Positions 9,121 through 18,515 of a stretch of 64,000 bases of DNA are shown in pieces (position 1 is the first letter of the stretch; each line of letters opens with the position of its first letter). The translations under genes and the position numbers were made by a program. Under the pieces are notes generated by a model. The model worked only from the letters and a program-made list of their open reading frames with translations, did no database searches and was not told the origin of the DNA. This stretch comes from Chryseobacterium camelliae (lineage in GTDB: Bacteria; Bacteroidota; Bacteroidia; Flavobacteriales; Weeksellaceae): contig NZ_JAUTAL010000001.1 in the NCBI RefSeq assembly GCF_030818575.1, positions 2,294,001 through 2,358,000 on the forward strand, written 5' to 3'.

Positions 9121-10435
9121 ATGGAAACAACAACGCAATACGTTCCTTATAAAGTAAAGGATATTTCCCTGGCAGAATGGGGAAGAAAGGAAATCACTCT
9201 TGCTGAGGCTGAAATGCCTGGCCTGATGGCAATCCGTGAAGAATACGGAGCTCAGCAACCTCTTAAAGGAGCAAGAATCGCAGGATGTCTTCACATGACC
9301 ATTCAGACTGCCGTGCTTATTGAAACACTGGTTGCATTAGGAGCTGAAGTTACCTGGTCTTCATGTAATATTTTCTCTACTCAGGATCATGCTGCCGCTG
9401 CCATCGCTGCTGCGGGAATCCCTGTGTATGCCTGGAAAGGAATGAATGCAGAAGAATTTGACTGGTGTATTGAGCAGACGTTATTCTTCGGAGAAAGACA
9501 GAAAGCCGCTGAACATGATCCTGGATGACGGAGGTGACCTTACTAATATGGTATTTGACCAATATCCTGAACTGACCAAAGATATCAAGGGCCTTTCCGA
9601 AGAAACAACAACGGGAGTTCACAGATTATATGAAAGAATGCAGAACGGTACGCTGGTGATGCCTGCGATTAACGTTAATGACTCTGTAACCAAGTCGAAA
9701 TTCGACAATAAATACGGATGCAGGGAATCTGCGGTAGATGCCATCAGAAGAGCTACCGATGTAATGCTGGCCGGTAAAAGAGTGGTTGTTTGCGGATACG
9801 GAGACGTAGGTAAAGGAACAGCAGCTTCTTTCAGAGGTGCCGGTTCTATCGTTACCGTAACGGAAATCGACCCGATCTGTGCACTACAGGCTGCAATGGA
9901 GGGATATGAAGTGAAAAAACTGGATACTGTGGTTGATAATGCAGATATCATCATTACCACTACCGGTAACTTTAACATCGTTCAGGGCTCTCACTTCAAA
10001 AAAATGAAGGACAAGACCATCGTTTGTAATATCGGACACTTCGATAATGAAATCGATATGGCATGGCTGAATGAAAACTACGGTTCTACCAAGTATGAAG
10101 TAAAGCCACAGGTGGACGTATATAATGTAGACGGAAATGAAATCATCATCCTGGCAGAAGGAAGACTGGTGAACTTAGGATGTGCAACAGGGCATCCAAG
10201 CTTTGTAATGTCCAATTCTTTCTCTAATCAGACACTTGCTCAGATCGAGCTTTGGGCTAATTCTGATCAGTATGAGAATAAAGTATACACTCTTCCGAAA
10301 CATCTGGATGAAAAAGTTGCTGCCCTTCACCTTAAAAAATTAGGGGTAGAACTTGAAACCCTTACTGAGGAGCAGGCTAAATACATCGGGGTAACCGTAG
10401 ACGGACCGTTCAAACCTGAGTATTACAGATACTAA
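9121..10435 (+). pseudogene. ahcY: Adenosylhomocysteinase, interrupted by a +1 frameshift
   Basis: S-adenosylhomocysteine hydrolase cleaves SAH to adenosine and homocysteine in the methyl cycle. Codons 1-125 are read in one frame up to about 9495 and the rest from 9497 in the next frame. Removing one A from the AAA run at 9494-9496 restores [16 protein letters not shown] and gives an intact 437-residue protein, the usual length. Family marks are in place on both sides: [15 protein letters not shown] and the Cys/His/Asp region in the first part, the NAD-binding [17 protein letters not shown] in the second, and the C-terminal PFKPEYYRY. As written the first frame stops at 9528. A homopolymer consensus error is more likely than true loss of this near-essential gene. 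Confidence 0.93.
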
Positions 10436-10460
10436 TCAATCAATAGTTGATAAAAATATG

Positions 10461-10486
10461 AGCCCTTCTTATGGAGGGCTTTTTGT
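10461..10486 (+). terminator. Terminator after ahcY
   Basis: AGCCCT / AGGGCT hairpin with an eight-base loop followed by a T-run, 26 bases after the ahcY stop. Confidence 0.8.
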
Positions 10487-10635
10487 ATTCATGCTGCTAT
10501 ATAAAGCCCTATAATCCGGATGTAACAATCCTCCATCTTTTCTAAAAATAATCCTGTACAATAAAATTCCATAATTTCAGTTATTGACAACAATCAGATA
10601 AAAATAATATATTTGATCCTTTGAATAATTAACTA

Positions 10636-11028
10636 ATGAAAAAACAAAGAGTATCAAATGCGTTTATCGCAGCATCCTGGATTGCCCTTGGAGCCGGAAT
10701 GATCGGCTTTATCATAGGCCTTGCCCGAGCAGAGATGCAACTGAATGAGAAAGGATATTATTTTACGATCCTGCTGTACGGACTTTTTGCCGTTGTTTCC
10801 CTGCAGAAAGCAGTACGGGACCGGCTGGAAAACATTCCGGTAACCGATATCTATTACGGAATATGCTGGTTTGCCACGCTTTCGTCTATTGTGCTTCTGG
10901 CAATAGGTCTGTGGAATGCCACGATTCTCCCAAGTGAAAAAGGCTTTTACGCTTTCGCTTTCCTGCTGGCTATTTTCGGAGCTATCGCCGTCCAGAAAAA
11001 TACCCGTGACAATATGCTTCAGGAATAA
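10636..11028 (+). CDS. YiaA/YiaB family inner-membrane protein
   Basis: 130 residues with four membrane helices arranged as two copies of the YiaA/B two-helix unit (about residues 8-58 and 72-122). Each unit ends in a similar charged piece (LQKAVRDR; VQKNTRDN), the hallmark of this family. Function is unknown; the E. coli homologues are small inner-membrane proteins. A TATATTTG -7 box lies about 21 bases before the ATG. It ends just before a long GC-rich hairpin shared with convergent purE. Confidence 0.85.
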   Translation: MKKQRVSNAFIAASWIALGAGMIGFIIGLARAEMQLNEKGYYFTILLYGLFAVVSLQKAVRDRLENIPVTDIYYGICWFATLSSIVLLAIGLWNATILPSEKGFYAFAFLLAIFGAIAVQKNTRDNMLQE

Positions 11029-11069
11029 CATCTAGGCTTACCTTACGGTGGGAATTCTTTCCTGAATAT

Positions 11070-11114
11070 TATATTAACTCCGGCCCCGCCTTTGGCGGGG
11101 CCGGAGTTAATATA
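11070..11114. terminator. Long GC-rich hairpin between convergent yiaA-like gene and purE
   Basis: A perfect 21-bp stem with a TTT loop (11091-11093), AT at the base and GGCGGGGCCGG at the tip, ending four bases from the purE stop. It likely terminates both genes although neither side has a long T-run. A second hairpin of the same design is at 36697-36729. Confidence 0.75.
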
Positions 11115-11117
11115 TCT

Positions 11118-11621
11118 CTACTGATCGTAACGATTAGGATGCTTTGTTTTGATATCATCTACAGTTCCCAACACCTTGTCTTTCAGAGAATCCTGGTATT
11201 GCTGCAGTTTAGCTGCAACTGCCTTATCACCGCTACCCAAGATTTTGGCGGCCAGGATGCCGGCATTCAGAGCACCGTTTAAGGCTACGGTAGCTACAGG
11301 AATTCCACCCGGCATCTGCAGGATCGAAAGCACGGAATCCCAACCATCGATGGAATTGCTGGATAAGATAGGAACCCCGATCACAGGAAGCGTGGTACAG
11401 CTTGCCACCATTCCCGGAAGGTGTGCAGCTCCGCCTGCTCCGGCTATAATCACCTTCAACCCTCTTTCCTGGGCCGTTTTGGCATAATCGAACATACGTT
11501 CCGGTGTCCTGTGTGCAGAAACTACTGTAAGTTCATACGGGATATCCAGGCTTTGCAAAAAACCTGCGGCCTGTTCCATGATCGGCAAGTCGCTCTGACT
11601 TCCCATAATTATTCCTATCAT
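11118..11621 (-). CDS. purE: N5-carboxyaminoimidazole ribonucleotide mutase PurE
   Basis: 167 residues, the full length of class I PurE. Motifs: GSQSDLPIMEQAA at the N-terminus (phosphate binding), VSAHRTPERM with the active-site His, and GAGGAAHLPGM. It converts N5-CAIR to CAIR in purine synthesis, using the product of PurK, whose gene lies 3.9 kb away on the same strand rather than adjacent. A minus-strand TATCTTTG box at 11642-11649 gives a short leader. Confidence 0.96.
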   Translation of the reverse strand: MIGIIMGSQSDLPIMEQAAGFLQSLDIPYELTVVSAHRTPERMFDYAKTAQERGLKVIIAGAGGAAHLPGMVASCTTLPVIGVPILSSNSIDGWDSVLSILQMPGGIPVATVALNGALNAGILAAKILGSGDKAVAAKLQQYQDSLKDKVLGTVDDIKTKHPNRYDQ

Positions 11622-11714
11622 CTTTAATTATATTAGAAGCTCAAAGATAAAAATTATAGGCCGGACCTGCAAAAGGCTTAAAACTTATTGTTGAAGCCCC
11701 TTTTGGTTTAAAAA

Positions 11715-12671
11715 TTGAATCATTCCGTTACAACACACCAATTCCATACTATTTTGAAAGATTACAAACTCCTGTTTGCCGTTCTCACCGTTGCCATTGT
11801 CTGGGGAACAACATTTTTGTCGATACGGGTAGCCGTAGAAACCATTCCGGCCTGGTTTGTTGCCGGTATTCGTCAGTTTTTGGCGGCAGTCGTCATCTTT
11901 TTTATCCTTTTATACAGGAAACAGCTTCAGTGGATCGGATGGAAAAACCTTGGCTACCAGATTATTTTTTCACTGCTGATGCTTGTAGTCGCCAACGGAA
12001 TGACAACAGTAGCGGAAGAAACCGTAACCAGCAGCGTCACATCCCTGATCAGTGCCTGCTCCCCTATTATTGTATTTCTTGGGAGCGCTGCTTTCGGCTT
12101 ACAGAAAATTACCTTAAAATCGCTGGTTGGGGTATCGCTGAGTTTCAGCGGGATTGTGTTTATCTTCTGGCATGGAGTTCGTGACCTGGCCAATCCGGCA
12201 TATGCCAAAGGAATCATCTTTCTTTTCATTGCGATCGCCGGCTGGGCATCCGGGACTATCTTTACCAAAAAACTCAATATACAGACAGAAAACATTTTCC
12301 TCAACCTGTTTTACCAGTTTTCTTTTGCCGGAATACTCCAGATTATTTTTGCCTTTCTGTTTTCTGAAGATTATAATTTCGGAAACTGGAGTTTCAAAAG
12401 CGTGGCAGCGATGGTTTATCTCGCGGTATTCGGCTCTGTAGCGGCATTTTTTGCTTTTCACTATGCGCTTACCAAAATTTCTGCCGTACAGGTTTCCATA
12501 CTGGCTTATATTAATACCGTGATTTCAATATTTTTAAGCTGGCTGATACTTGATGAAAAAATTACGTGGAAATTTATTGTTGCCGCTGTCCTGATCATCC
12601 TGGGCGTCTTTGTGATCAATTATAAACGCTCCATGTTCAAGCAGCAGAAGATCAGATTAGCCCGCTCATGA
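11715..12671 (+). CDS. EamA/DMT family transporter
   Basis: 318 residues with ten predicted membrane helices in two EamA repeats (about residues 20-155 and 165-305), including the typical WGTTFLSIRV start and GWASGTIFTKK at the second repeat. Family members export amino acids or other metabolites; the substrate cannot be told. There is no ATG before the first helix: an in-frame stop lies at 11709-11711 and the candidate starts are TTG at 11715 or TTG at 11754, so the start is non-canonical. Confidence 0.87.
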   Translation: MNHSVTTHQFHTILKDYKLLFAVLTVAIVWGTTFLSIRVAVETIPAWFVAGIRQFLAAVVIFFILLYRKQLQWIGWKNLGYQIIFSLLMLVVANGMTTVAEETVTSSVTSLISACSPIIVFLGSAAFGLQKITLKSLVGVSLSFSGIVFIFWHGVRDLANPAYAKGIIFLFIAIAGWASGTIFTKKLNIQTENIFLNLFYQFSFAGILQIIFAFLFSEDYNFGNWSFKSVAAMVYLAVFGSVAAFFAFHYALTKISAVQVSILAYINTVISIFLSWLILDEKITWKFIVAAVLIILGVFVINYKRSMFKQQKIRLARS

Positions 12672-12721
12672 TTTTCATTTCTGTATATTTTTCCTTATAT
12701 TGATGCATCAACCTTTATAAT

Positions 12722-13288
12722 ATGAAAAAAAGCACAATACTTATTTTATTCACTTTTGGACTCCTGATCATCAGTTGCCGTGATAAAGACAAAGAAGCGA
12801 GCCTTGCAGCCAGAGAGCAGCAGCTGCTGGAGAAAGAGAAACTTTTTGCCCAGAAAGAATCGGAATACCAGTCGCTCATCAAAATGAGGGACAGTATTTT
12901 CGCCAAAAAAGATTCTGTGACCATTGCTTCATGGCCTCCTGAAATTGCCGGTTCATGGATCGGAAAGGTCATCTGTACGGAATCCAACTGCAGCGATTAC
13001 GTCATTGGAGACCAGCGTACGGATACTTGGGAATTCGACAGTGATTCCACCCAGCTGGTAACGAAAATTATCAACAACAATAACCTGGTACGGATCTACT
13101 CCGGAAAGATGGATAAAAATGAAATAAGACTCAATTTTAAAACCGATTCAACCTCAAAAAAAATGGTGGATATGAATGTTGTCCTGAATGATATTTCTGC
13201 CAATAAGATCAAAGGAACACGAACAATTGCCGCAGACAACAACTGCATGGCTAAATTTTCCGTTGAACTGGTACGCGCTGCAAAATAA
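12722..13288 (+). CDS. Small lipoprotein of unknown function
   Basis: 188 residues. Lipoprotein signal with Cys19 in LLIISC, then a highly charged coiled-coil-like helix (about 22-60, EQQLLEKEKLFAQKE), then a beta-rich C-terminal part containing a WPPEIAGSWIGKVIC motif and four Cys after the lipid Cys region. I do not recognise the family. It is six bases upstream of the cation/proton antiporter gene and in the same orientation, so the two are likely co-transcribed and might be functionally linked. Confidence 0.75.
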   Translation: MKKSTILILFTFGLLIISCRDKDKEASLAAREQQLLEKEKLFAQKESEYQSLIKMRDSIFAKKDSVTIASWPPEIAGSWIGKVICTESNCSDYVIGDQRTDTWEFDSDSTQLVTKIINNNNLVRIYSGKMDKNEIRLNFKTDSTSKKMVDMNVVLNDISANKIKGTRTIAADNNCMAKFSVELVRAAK

Positions 13289-13294
13289 ACACCT

Positions 13295-15418
13295 ATGATT
13301 TTACTGAACATACATAATCTGAGTTTTCCCATAGAAGACCCGGTCCTGAAATTCCTGCTTGTTTTAATCATTATCCTGGCCGCTCCCCTGCTGCTGAATA
13401 AAATCAAAGTTCCGCATCTCCTCGGGCTGATCATTGCGGGGGCTGTAATAGGGCCGAACGGTTTCAACATCCTTTCCAGGGACAGCAGTATTGTTGTGAC
13501 AGGGACAACCGGACTCCTCTACATCATGTTCCTTGCAGGGCTTGAAATTGATATGGGGGATTTTAAAAGAAACAAATGGAAAAGCCTGACATTCGGAATC
13601 TATACTTTCACGGTTCCCTTTGTGCTGGGATATTTAGGTGCTTATTACCTTCTGGGATTTTCTATGCTGACCTCTATCCTCTTTGCCAGCCTATTCTCCT
13701 CCCATACATTGATTGCCTACCCTTTGGTGAGCAAACTCGGGATTTCCAAAAACCTGGCGGTAAATATTACGGTAGGCGGTACGATGATCACCGATATCCT
13801 TGCGTTACTTGTACTGGCCGTGATTGTAGGGATGTCCCAGGGAGAGGTCGGAACGGAATTCTGGGTGAAGCTCTCCGTTTCTTTCATTGTTTTCGGGCTG
13901 ATCGTACTTCTGATCTTCCCCATTATCGGAAGATGGTTCTTTAAAAAAGTAGATGACAAGATCTCCCAGTATATTTTTGTACTGGTCATGATTTACCTGG
14001 CGGCGATGCTCGCTGAACTGGCTGGTGTGGAAGCCATTATCGGAGCTTTTTTCGCAGGCCTTGCCCTGAACAGGTTGATTCCGCACACCTCCTCCCTTAT
14101 GAACCGGGTGGAATTTGTTGGAAATGCTATTTTTATCCCGTTCTTCCTGATCAGCGTAGGAATGCTGATTGATTTCAAAGTATTCTTCAAAAGCTGGGAA
14201 ACGCTTGAAGTAGCAGCTATTATGCTGATTGCTTCGATCGGCGGTAAGTACCTTTCTGCCGTAGCAACCCAAAAAACATTCAGACTCTCCAAAGAGGAAG
14301 GAAAACTGATCTTCGGTTTAAGCTCTGCCTCGGCGGCCGCAACACTGGCCTCTGTAATGGTAGGATACAACATCATCCTGTCTGAAACGGAAACCGGTGA
14401 ACCGGTAAGGTTGCTGAATGAGCATGTCCTGAACGGAAGTATTCTTCTTATTTTGGTTTCATGTACTATCTCTTCATTCATATCCATGGCCAGTGCCCAG
14501 AAAATTGCGGAAAGCGATAATGAAGATACCGTGTCCGGTAACAGCCATGAAGAGGAAAACATTTTGCTGGCCGTTAATCATCCGGAAACAGTTGAAAGAA
14601 TGGTTAACCTGGGAATGCTGATCAAAGCACACTCCAATACAGACCATGTTTTTGCCCTGAATGTAATCAATGAAGATAAAAATGAGTCTTCAGTGAAGAA
14701 TGCGGAAAAGATTCTTCATCAGGCTACCGATACGGCAGCAGCAGCCGATGTCAAACTTCAGGCACTGAAGAGATATGATAACGATGTGATCAACGGGGTG
14801 AATAATGTCATCAAAGAACAGAATATTACGGATCTGATCATCGGCCTGGAAGATGTCAAAGGCTTTTCTCCTTCGTTTGTGTATAACCTGTATAACGGCT
14901 ACCTTCAGAATGATGATGTGAATGTCCTGGTGTACCATGCGGCACAGCCTTTATCCACCATTAAGAAATATGCGGTCATGATCCCGGAAAACGGGCATCT
15001 GGAACCCGGTTTTTTCCATGCATTGCTCAGGGTCTGGAATATCGCCCGAAACTCAGGGGCTACCATGACGTTCTACGCGCCTGAAGTTATCCTGGAAATC
15101 CTCCAGAAGATTATTAAAAAAGCGAATATTGAGGCTGAATTCATCATCATGAATACATGGCACGACGGGGAACAGACGGCAGCCGGACTGAAAGAAAACG
15201 AAGCCCTTATTATCCTGATGGCCAAAAGAGGCATGGCATCTTATGTTCCACGGATGAGATTTATCCCTGAGCTCCTGAACAAATACCTGAAAAACAACAA
15301 TTACCTGCTGATCTATCCTTTTTCTGAATATAACCAGGAATATGCAGAGAAACGTTCGGTAGGCAACCACGGTGATTTTATGGAAATTGGGAACGTCATT
15401 AAGAAGATATTCAAATAA
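13295..15418 (+). CDS. Cation:proton antiporter (CPA2 family) with C-terminal USP-like domain
   Basis: 707 residues. Residues ~10-400 form about 12-13 membrane helices of the Na+/H+ exchanger (KefB/CPA2) type, with GLIIAGAVIGPNG, FLAGLEIDM and GVEAIIGAFFAGLALNR matching conserved helices of the family. Residues ~420-700 are soluble and resemble tandem universal-stress-protein folds (LLAVNHPETVERMVNLG). It probably exchanges Na+ or K+ for H+ across the inner membrane, with the cytosolic part as a sensor. It sits six bases after a lipoprotein gene. Confidence 0.9.
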   Translation: MILLNIHNLSFPIEDPVLKFLLVLIIILAAPLLLNKIKVPHLLGLIIAGAVIGPNGFNILSRDSSIVVTGTTGLLYIMFLAGLEIDMGDFKRNKWKSLTFGIYTFTVPFVLGYLGAYYLLGFSMLTSILFASLFSSHTLIAYPLVSKLGISKNLAVNITVGGTMITDILALLVLAVIVGMSQGEVGTEFWVKLSVSFIVFGLIVLLIFPIIGRWFFKKVDDKISQYIFVLVMIYLAAMLAELAGVEAIIGAFFAGLALNRLIPHTSSLMNRVEFVGNAIFIPFFLISVGMLIDFKVFFKSWETLEVAAIMLIASIGGKYLSAVATQKTFRLSKEEGKLIFGLSSASAAATLASVMVGYNIILSETETGEPVRLLNEHVLNGSILLILVSCTISSFISMASAQKIAESDNEDTVSGNSHEEENILLAVNHPETVERMVNLGMLIKAHSNTDHVFALNVINEDKNESSVKNAEKILHQATDTAAAADVKLQALKRYDNDVINGVNNVIKEQNITDLIIGLEDVKGFSPSFVYNLYNGYLQNDDVNVLVYHAAQPLSTIKKYAVMIPENGHLEPGFFHALLRVWNIARNSGATMTFYAPEVILEILQKIIKKANIEAEFIIMNTWHDGEQTAAGLKENEALIILMAKRGMASYVPRMRFIPELLNKYLKNNNYLLIYPFSEYNQEYAEKRSVGNHGDFMEIGNVIKKIFK

Positions 15419-15456
15419 ACTGATATAGCTGACCGAAAAATCAGTCATGTAAAAAC

Positions 15457-15486
15457 ACAAAGGCTGCCTGTTCAGGCAGCCTTTGT
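15457..15486. terminator. Bidirectional terminator between antiporter gene and purK
   Basis: 14-bp perfect stem (ACAAAGGCTGCCTG with its complement, loop TT), 38 bases after the antiporter stop and five bases beyond the purK stop, with A- and T-rich flanks on both strands. Confidence 0.85.
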
Positions 15487-15491
15487 TAATC

Positions 15492-16604
15492 TTATCCGGC
15501 GATAACTTTTACCATTTCCTTGACCTTAACAAGCTTATCCATCAGTTCTTCCCTGGACTCAGCCAGCACATTAATGTGCCCCATTTTTCTTCCCGGCTTG
15601 GTTTCTGTCTTACCATAAAGGTGCACATAGGTTTTCGGCAGTTTCAGCACTTCTTCCATTCCCTGGTAAACTACTTTTCCGCTGTGTCCTTCCGCACCCA
15701 CCAGATTCAGCATACCGCTATAGGTCATGGTATCAGTATCAGCCAGAGGCAGGTTTTTAACCACCCGGTACATCTGTTCAAACTGGGAATTGGCATTTCC
15801 TTCCTGGCTCTGATGCCCTGAATTATGAAGCCTTGGTGCCGTTTCGTTTACCCATACTTTACCCTCCTTATCCAGGAATAATTCAATAGCAAATAATCCC
15901 GGGGAATTTACTGCTTCCAGGAATTTTGCTGTGATATGGTCAATCTGCCCGGCAATGTCATCATTCAGGTGTACAGGACAAATATTGAAATCCAGAAGAT
16001 TCAGCTTCGGGTCAGCCACCATTTCAGTAACCGGGAAAGTCTTGGTTTCCCCGTTTTCGTTTCTGGCAACAATCACAGAAAGCTCTTTATCAATATCCAC
16101 TAAAGCTTCCAGGACAGACGGCTCTTTCCAGAGCTTTTGCAGATCCTCCTCTGTGCGGATGACCTGTACTCCTTTACCGTCATATCCTCCGGTATTCATT
16201 TTCTGTACAAAAGGCAGTGGCATGGTGATGTCTTCGTTCCAATCCCGGACTACCTGAAATTCAGGGCTTGGAATATCATGGGCCTTATAAAATTCTTTCT
16301 GGAGGATTTTCTGCTGAATGATGGTAATGATTTTGGAATTGGGAACTACTTTTACTCCCTGTTCCTCCAGTGCAGCCAGCGCTCCTGCATGCACATGCTC
16401 AATTTCAATGGTGATTACTTCTTTGTCTTTTCCGAAATCCATTACCGTCTGGTAATCATTGAAATTCCCCTGTGTAAAATGGGAAATCGTATGGCAGGGC
16501 GCATCCGGAGCCGGATCTAAAGTGTAAAACTGATCATCATATTTCAAAGCCTCCTGAATAAGCATTCTTCCGAGCTGCCCTCCGCCTAAAATTCCTATTT
16601 TCAT
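15492..16604 (-). CDS. purK: 5-(carboxyamino)imidazole ribonucleotide synthase PurK
   Basis: 370-residue ATP-grasp enzyme that makes N5-CAIR from AIR, bicarbonate and ATP. Visible marks: the N-terminal Rossmann-like GILGGGQLGRMLIQEA, the ATP-grasp glycine loop MNTGGYDGKGVQ, and the metal-binding ELFLDKEGKVWVNETAPRLHNSGH. Length is as expected. PurE, its partner, is encoded 3.9 kb downstream on the same strand with unrelated genes on the other strand between them. Confidence 0.96.
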   Translation of the reverse strand: MKIGILGGGQLGRMLIQEALKYDDQFYTLDPAPDAPCHTISHFTQGNFNDYQTVMDFGKDKEVITIEIEHVHAGALAALEEQGVKVVPNSKIITIIQQKILQKEFYKAHDIPSPEFQVVRDWNEDITMPLPFVQKMNTGGYDGKGVQVIRTEEDLQKLWKEPSVLEALVDIDKELSVIVARNENGETKTFPVTEMVADPKLNLLDFNICPVHLNDDIAGQIDHITAKFLEAVNSPGLFAIELFLDKEGKVWVNETAPRLHNSGHQSQEGNANSQFEQMYRVVKNLPLADTDTMTYSGMLNLVGAEGHSGKVVYQGMEEVLKLPKTYVHLYGKTETKPGRKMGHINVLAESREELMDKLVKVKEMVKVIAG

Positions 16605-16664
16605 TGTTCTGTATCTGTTATATTTGTATTGATTTAATAGTAAAGGTGATAAACATGCATCAGA

Positions 16665-17216
16665 TCATTGCAGCTTTTCAATTCTCAGGTAGCCTAAGTG
16701 CATGACATTATTCTGGTTTTGTTCTTCAGATTTTTCCAGTACGATAGAATACTTTTCTTTCATGGTTTCCGGCAGAATGTCATTTAGCCTGAAGATATCG
16801 TCAATGTCTACTCCATGTTTTTCATCGATATGGCTTTCTGCACCTTTAAAACCCATCGTCTGGTAAAATTCGGTTTTCTTGACACGTTTCACAACTTCCC
16901 CCATAGATTTGCCTACCATGAGATGCTGCTCATGAAATTCCTCAAAGTATCCGGGCTTATAACCGCCAAGGTTGATAAAGTACAACTGGTCGTCTGAATC
17001 TTTTCCTGTTCTTTCTGTAATTTTTAACTCATATCCGTCTGCAAAGCGCACTTCCTGATAAGCATCGATATGGATTTTACCATCTGCCTCCTGCCAGAAC
17101 TTTTTCATCTCAGGAACCAGGTCTTTGAGGTTTTCCGCAATCCCGAAGAACACGTCATGCTGCTCGATATTTCTGCCTTTTGGGGTGGCTCCCAGAATGA
17201 TATAGAATAGTTTCAT
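16665..17216 (-). CDS. DUF1543 domain-containing protein
   Basis: 183 residues from the ATG at 17216 (the frame extends ten codons further upstream but MKLFYIILGATPKGRN is the family start). Two related halves appear to carry the DUF1543 pattern (HDVFFGIAENLKDL; YFINLGGYKPGYFEEFHEQHLMVG). Function unknown; it is cytosolic with no signal. A minus-strand TATTTTTG box at 17233-17240 lies 16 bases before the start. Confidence 0.82.
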   Translation of the reverse strand: MKLFYIILGATPKGRNIEQHDVFFGIAENLKDLVPEMKKFWQEADGKIHIDAYQEVRFADGYELKITERTGKDSDDQLYFINLGGYKPGYFEEFHEQHLMVGKSMGEVVKRVKKTEFYQTMGFKGAESHIDEKHGVDIDDIFRLNDILPETMKEKYSIVLEKSEEQNQNNVMHLGYLRIEKLQ

Positions 17217-17264
17217 TTGCCGTTCATTTGTGCAAAAATACGTCAAATTTATCTTTTTTAAACG

Positions 17265-17296
17265 TTTGGCAGACTACCACAATAGTTTTATATTTG
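17265..17296 (+). promoter_or_regulatory. tauE-like gene promoter (TTTG-N20-TATATTTG), leaderless spacing
   Basis: TTTG at 17265-17268, 20-base spacer, TATATTTG at 17289-17296, four bases (TAGC), then ATG at 17301. This is the clearest complete promoter of the leaderless group. Confidence 0.75.
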
Positions 17297-17300
17297 TAGC

Positions 17301-18131
17301 ATGTCAGAAATCATCATTCTATTCCTGGGAGCTATTTCGGCAGGACTGCTGGGCTCGCTTACGGGATTGGGCGGAGGTGTCATCATCATTCCTCTTCTTA
17401 CGCTGGGCTTCGGTGTACCTATGCATTATGCAATCGGGGCTTCCCTTATTTCAGTAATCGGAACTTCTTCCGGTGCTGCCGTTGCTTTTGTCAAGGAAGG
17501 TTTCACCAACATGAGGATCGGCATGTTCCTCGAAATCGCGACTACTTCAGGCGCTATTGTAGGCGCACTGGTCTCCGGAATGCTGAATCCGAATACCATC
17601 GGGATTATCTTTGCCAGCATCCTTCTTCTGACGGTAATATTAAATCTTAAAGGAAAGCCGGACCATCAGGAACCCATTATTAAAGGGAGCCTGGAAGAAA
17701 AGCTGAAATTGTACGGAACATTTCCGGATAAAGGCATCATAAAAAGTTATTCTGCCAGGAATACAGTACCCGGTTTTTTAATGATGATGTTTGCGGGAGC
17801 AATGTCAGGACTGCTTGGCATCGGATCAGGAGCACTTAAAGTTCTTGCTATGGACAATATGATGAAGCTCCCTTTTAAAGTGTCTACCACCACCAGTAAT
17901 TTTATGATCGGTGTAACGGCTGTAGCCAGTGCGATGATTTATTTCCAGCGGGGCGAAATCGTTCCGGTAATCGTAGCTCCGGTACTGATTGGTGTCGTAG
18001 TAGGAAGCTTCATCGGATCAAAGACCCTGATGGTCTCCAAAACCAAGAAATTAAAGACGTTTTTTGCGATCGTCATCACCATCCTGTCTATATATATGAT
18101 GTATAACGGAATTAACCAGAGCTTCAGATGA
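17301..18131 (+). CDS. TauE/SafE family sulfite/organosulfonate exporter-like permease
   Basis: 276 residues with seven or eight membrane helices in two TauE/SafE repeats: GSLTGLGGGVIIIPLLTLGF near residue 15 and GLLGIGSGALKVLAMD near residue 170, with a cytosolic loop around 115-155. Family members move sulfite, sulfoacetate or other anions; the substrate is not determined. The stop overlaps the next gene by four bases (ATGA), and that gene is DUF1634, a common partner of TauE/SafE proteins. Confidence 0.9.
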   Translation: MSEIIILFLGAISAGLLGSLTGLGGGVIIIPLLTLGFGVPMHYAIGASLISVIGTSSGAAVAFVKEGFTNMRIGMFLEIATTSGAIVGALVSGMLNPNTIGIIFASILLLTVILNLKGKPDHQEPIIKGSLEEKLKLYGTFPDKGIIKSYSARNTVPGFLMMMFAGAMSGLLGIGSGALKVLAMDNMMKLPFKVSTTTSNFMIGVTAVASAMIYFQRGEIVPVIVAPVLIGVVVGSFIGSKTLMVSKTKKLKTFFAIVITILSIYMMYNGINQSFR

Positions 18132-18511
18132 GAAAAGATTTTACTGATATAGACCTGAACCGTTCCGTAGGCAATCTTCTGAGACTGGGAGTCATTCTAT
18201 CTGTGATCACATCATTGGTAGGGTTTATCAAGCTTTTTACGGAAGGTTTTAAGATGCCTAAAAAATACACCTCGCTTCAGATGGGCTCTTCATCTGAGAA
18301 AATATGGGGAGAATTCTGGCATTCACTGGGTAAAGGTGAAGGCATGGCCATCATCCAGCTGGGCATTTTGCTGCTGATCCTCACCCCTCTCATGCGAATT
18401 GTTTTTGCCTGGATTGGTTACCTCAAGGAAAAAGATTATGTGTATGTATTCATTTCTTCGGTGGTCCTTGCCATTATGGTAATCAGCTTTTTCACAGGCT
18501 ACGCAAGCTAA
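18128..18511 (+). CDS. DUF1634 domain-containing membrane protein
   Basis: 127 residues with three membrane helices (about 18-38, 75-95, 103-123). It overlaps the TauE/SafE gene by four bases, so translation is probably coupled, and the pairing of the two families is widespread. Its role is unknown but is presumably an accessory to the permease. It ends four bases from the convergent VOC gene with no terminator between them. Confidence 0.85.
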   Translation: MRKDFTDIDLNRSVGNLLRLGVILSVITSLVGFIKLFTEGFKMPKKYTSLQMGSSSEKIWGEFWHSLGKGEGMAIIQLGILLLILTPLMRIVFAWIGYLKEKDYVYVFISSVVLAIMVISFFTGYAS

Positions 18512-18515
18512 TTAT

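Noticed and set aside
9446..9528. Programmed frameshift in ahcY
   Set aside because: No recoding signal is visible and programmed frameshifting is not known for this family; a one-base homopolymer error explains it.
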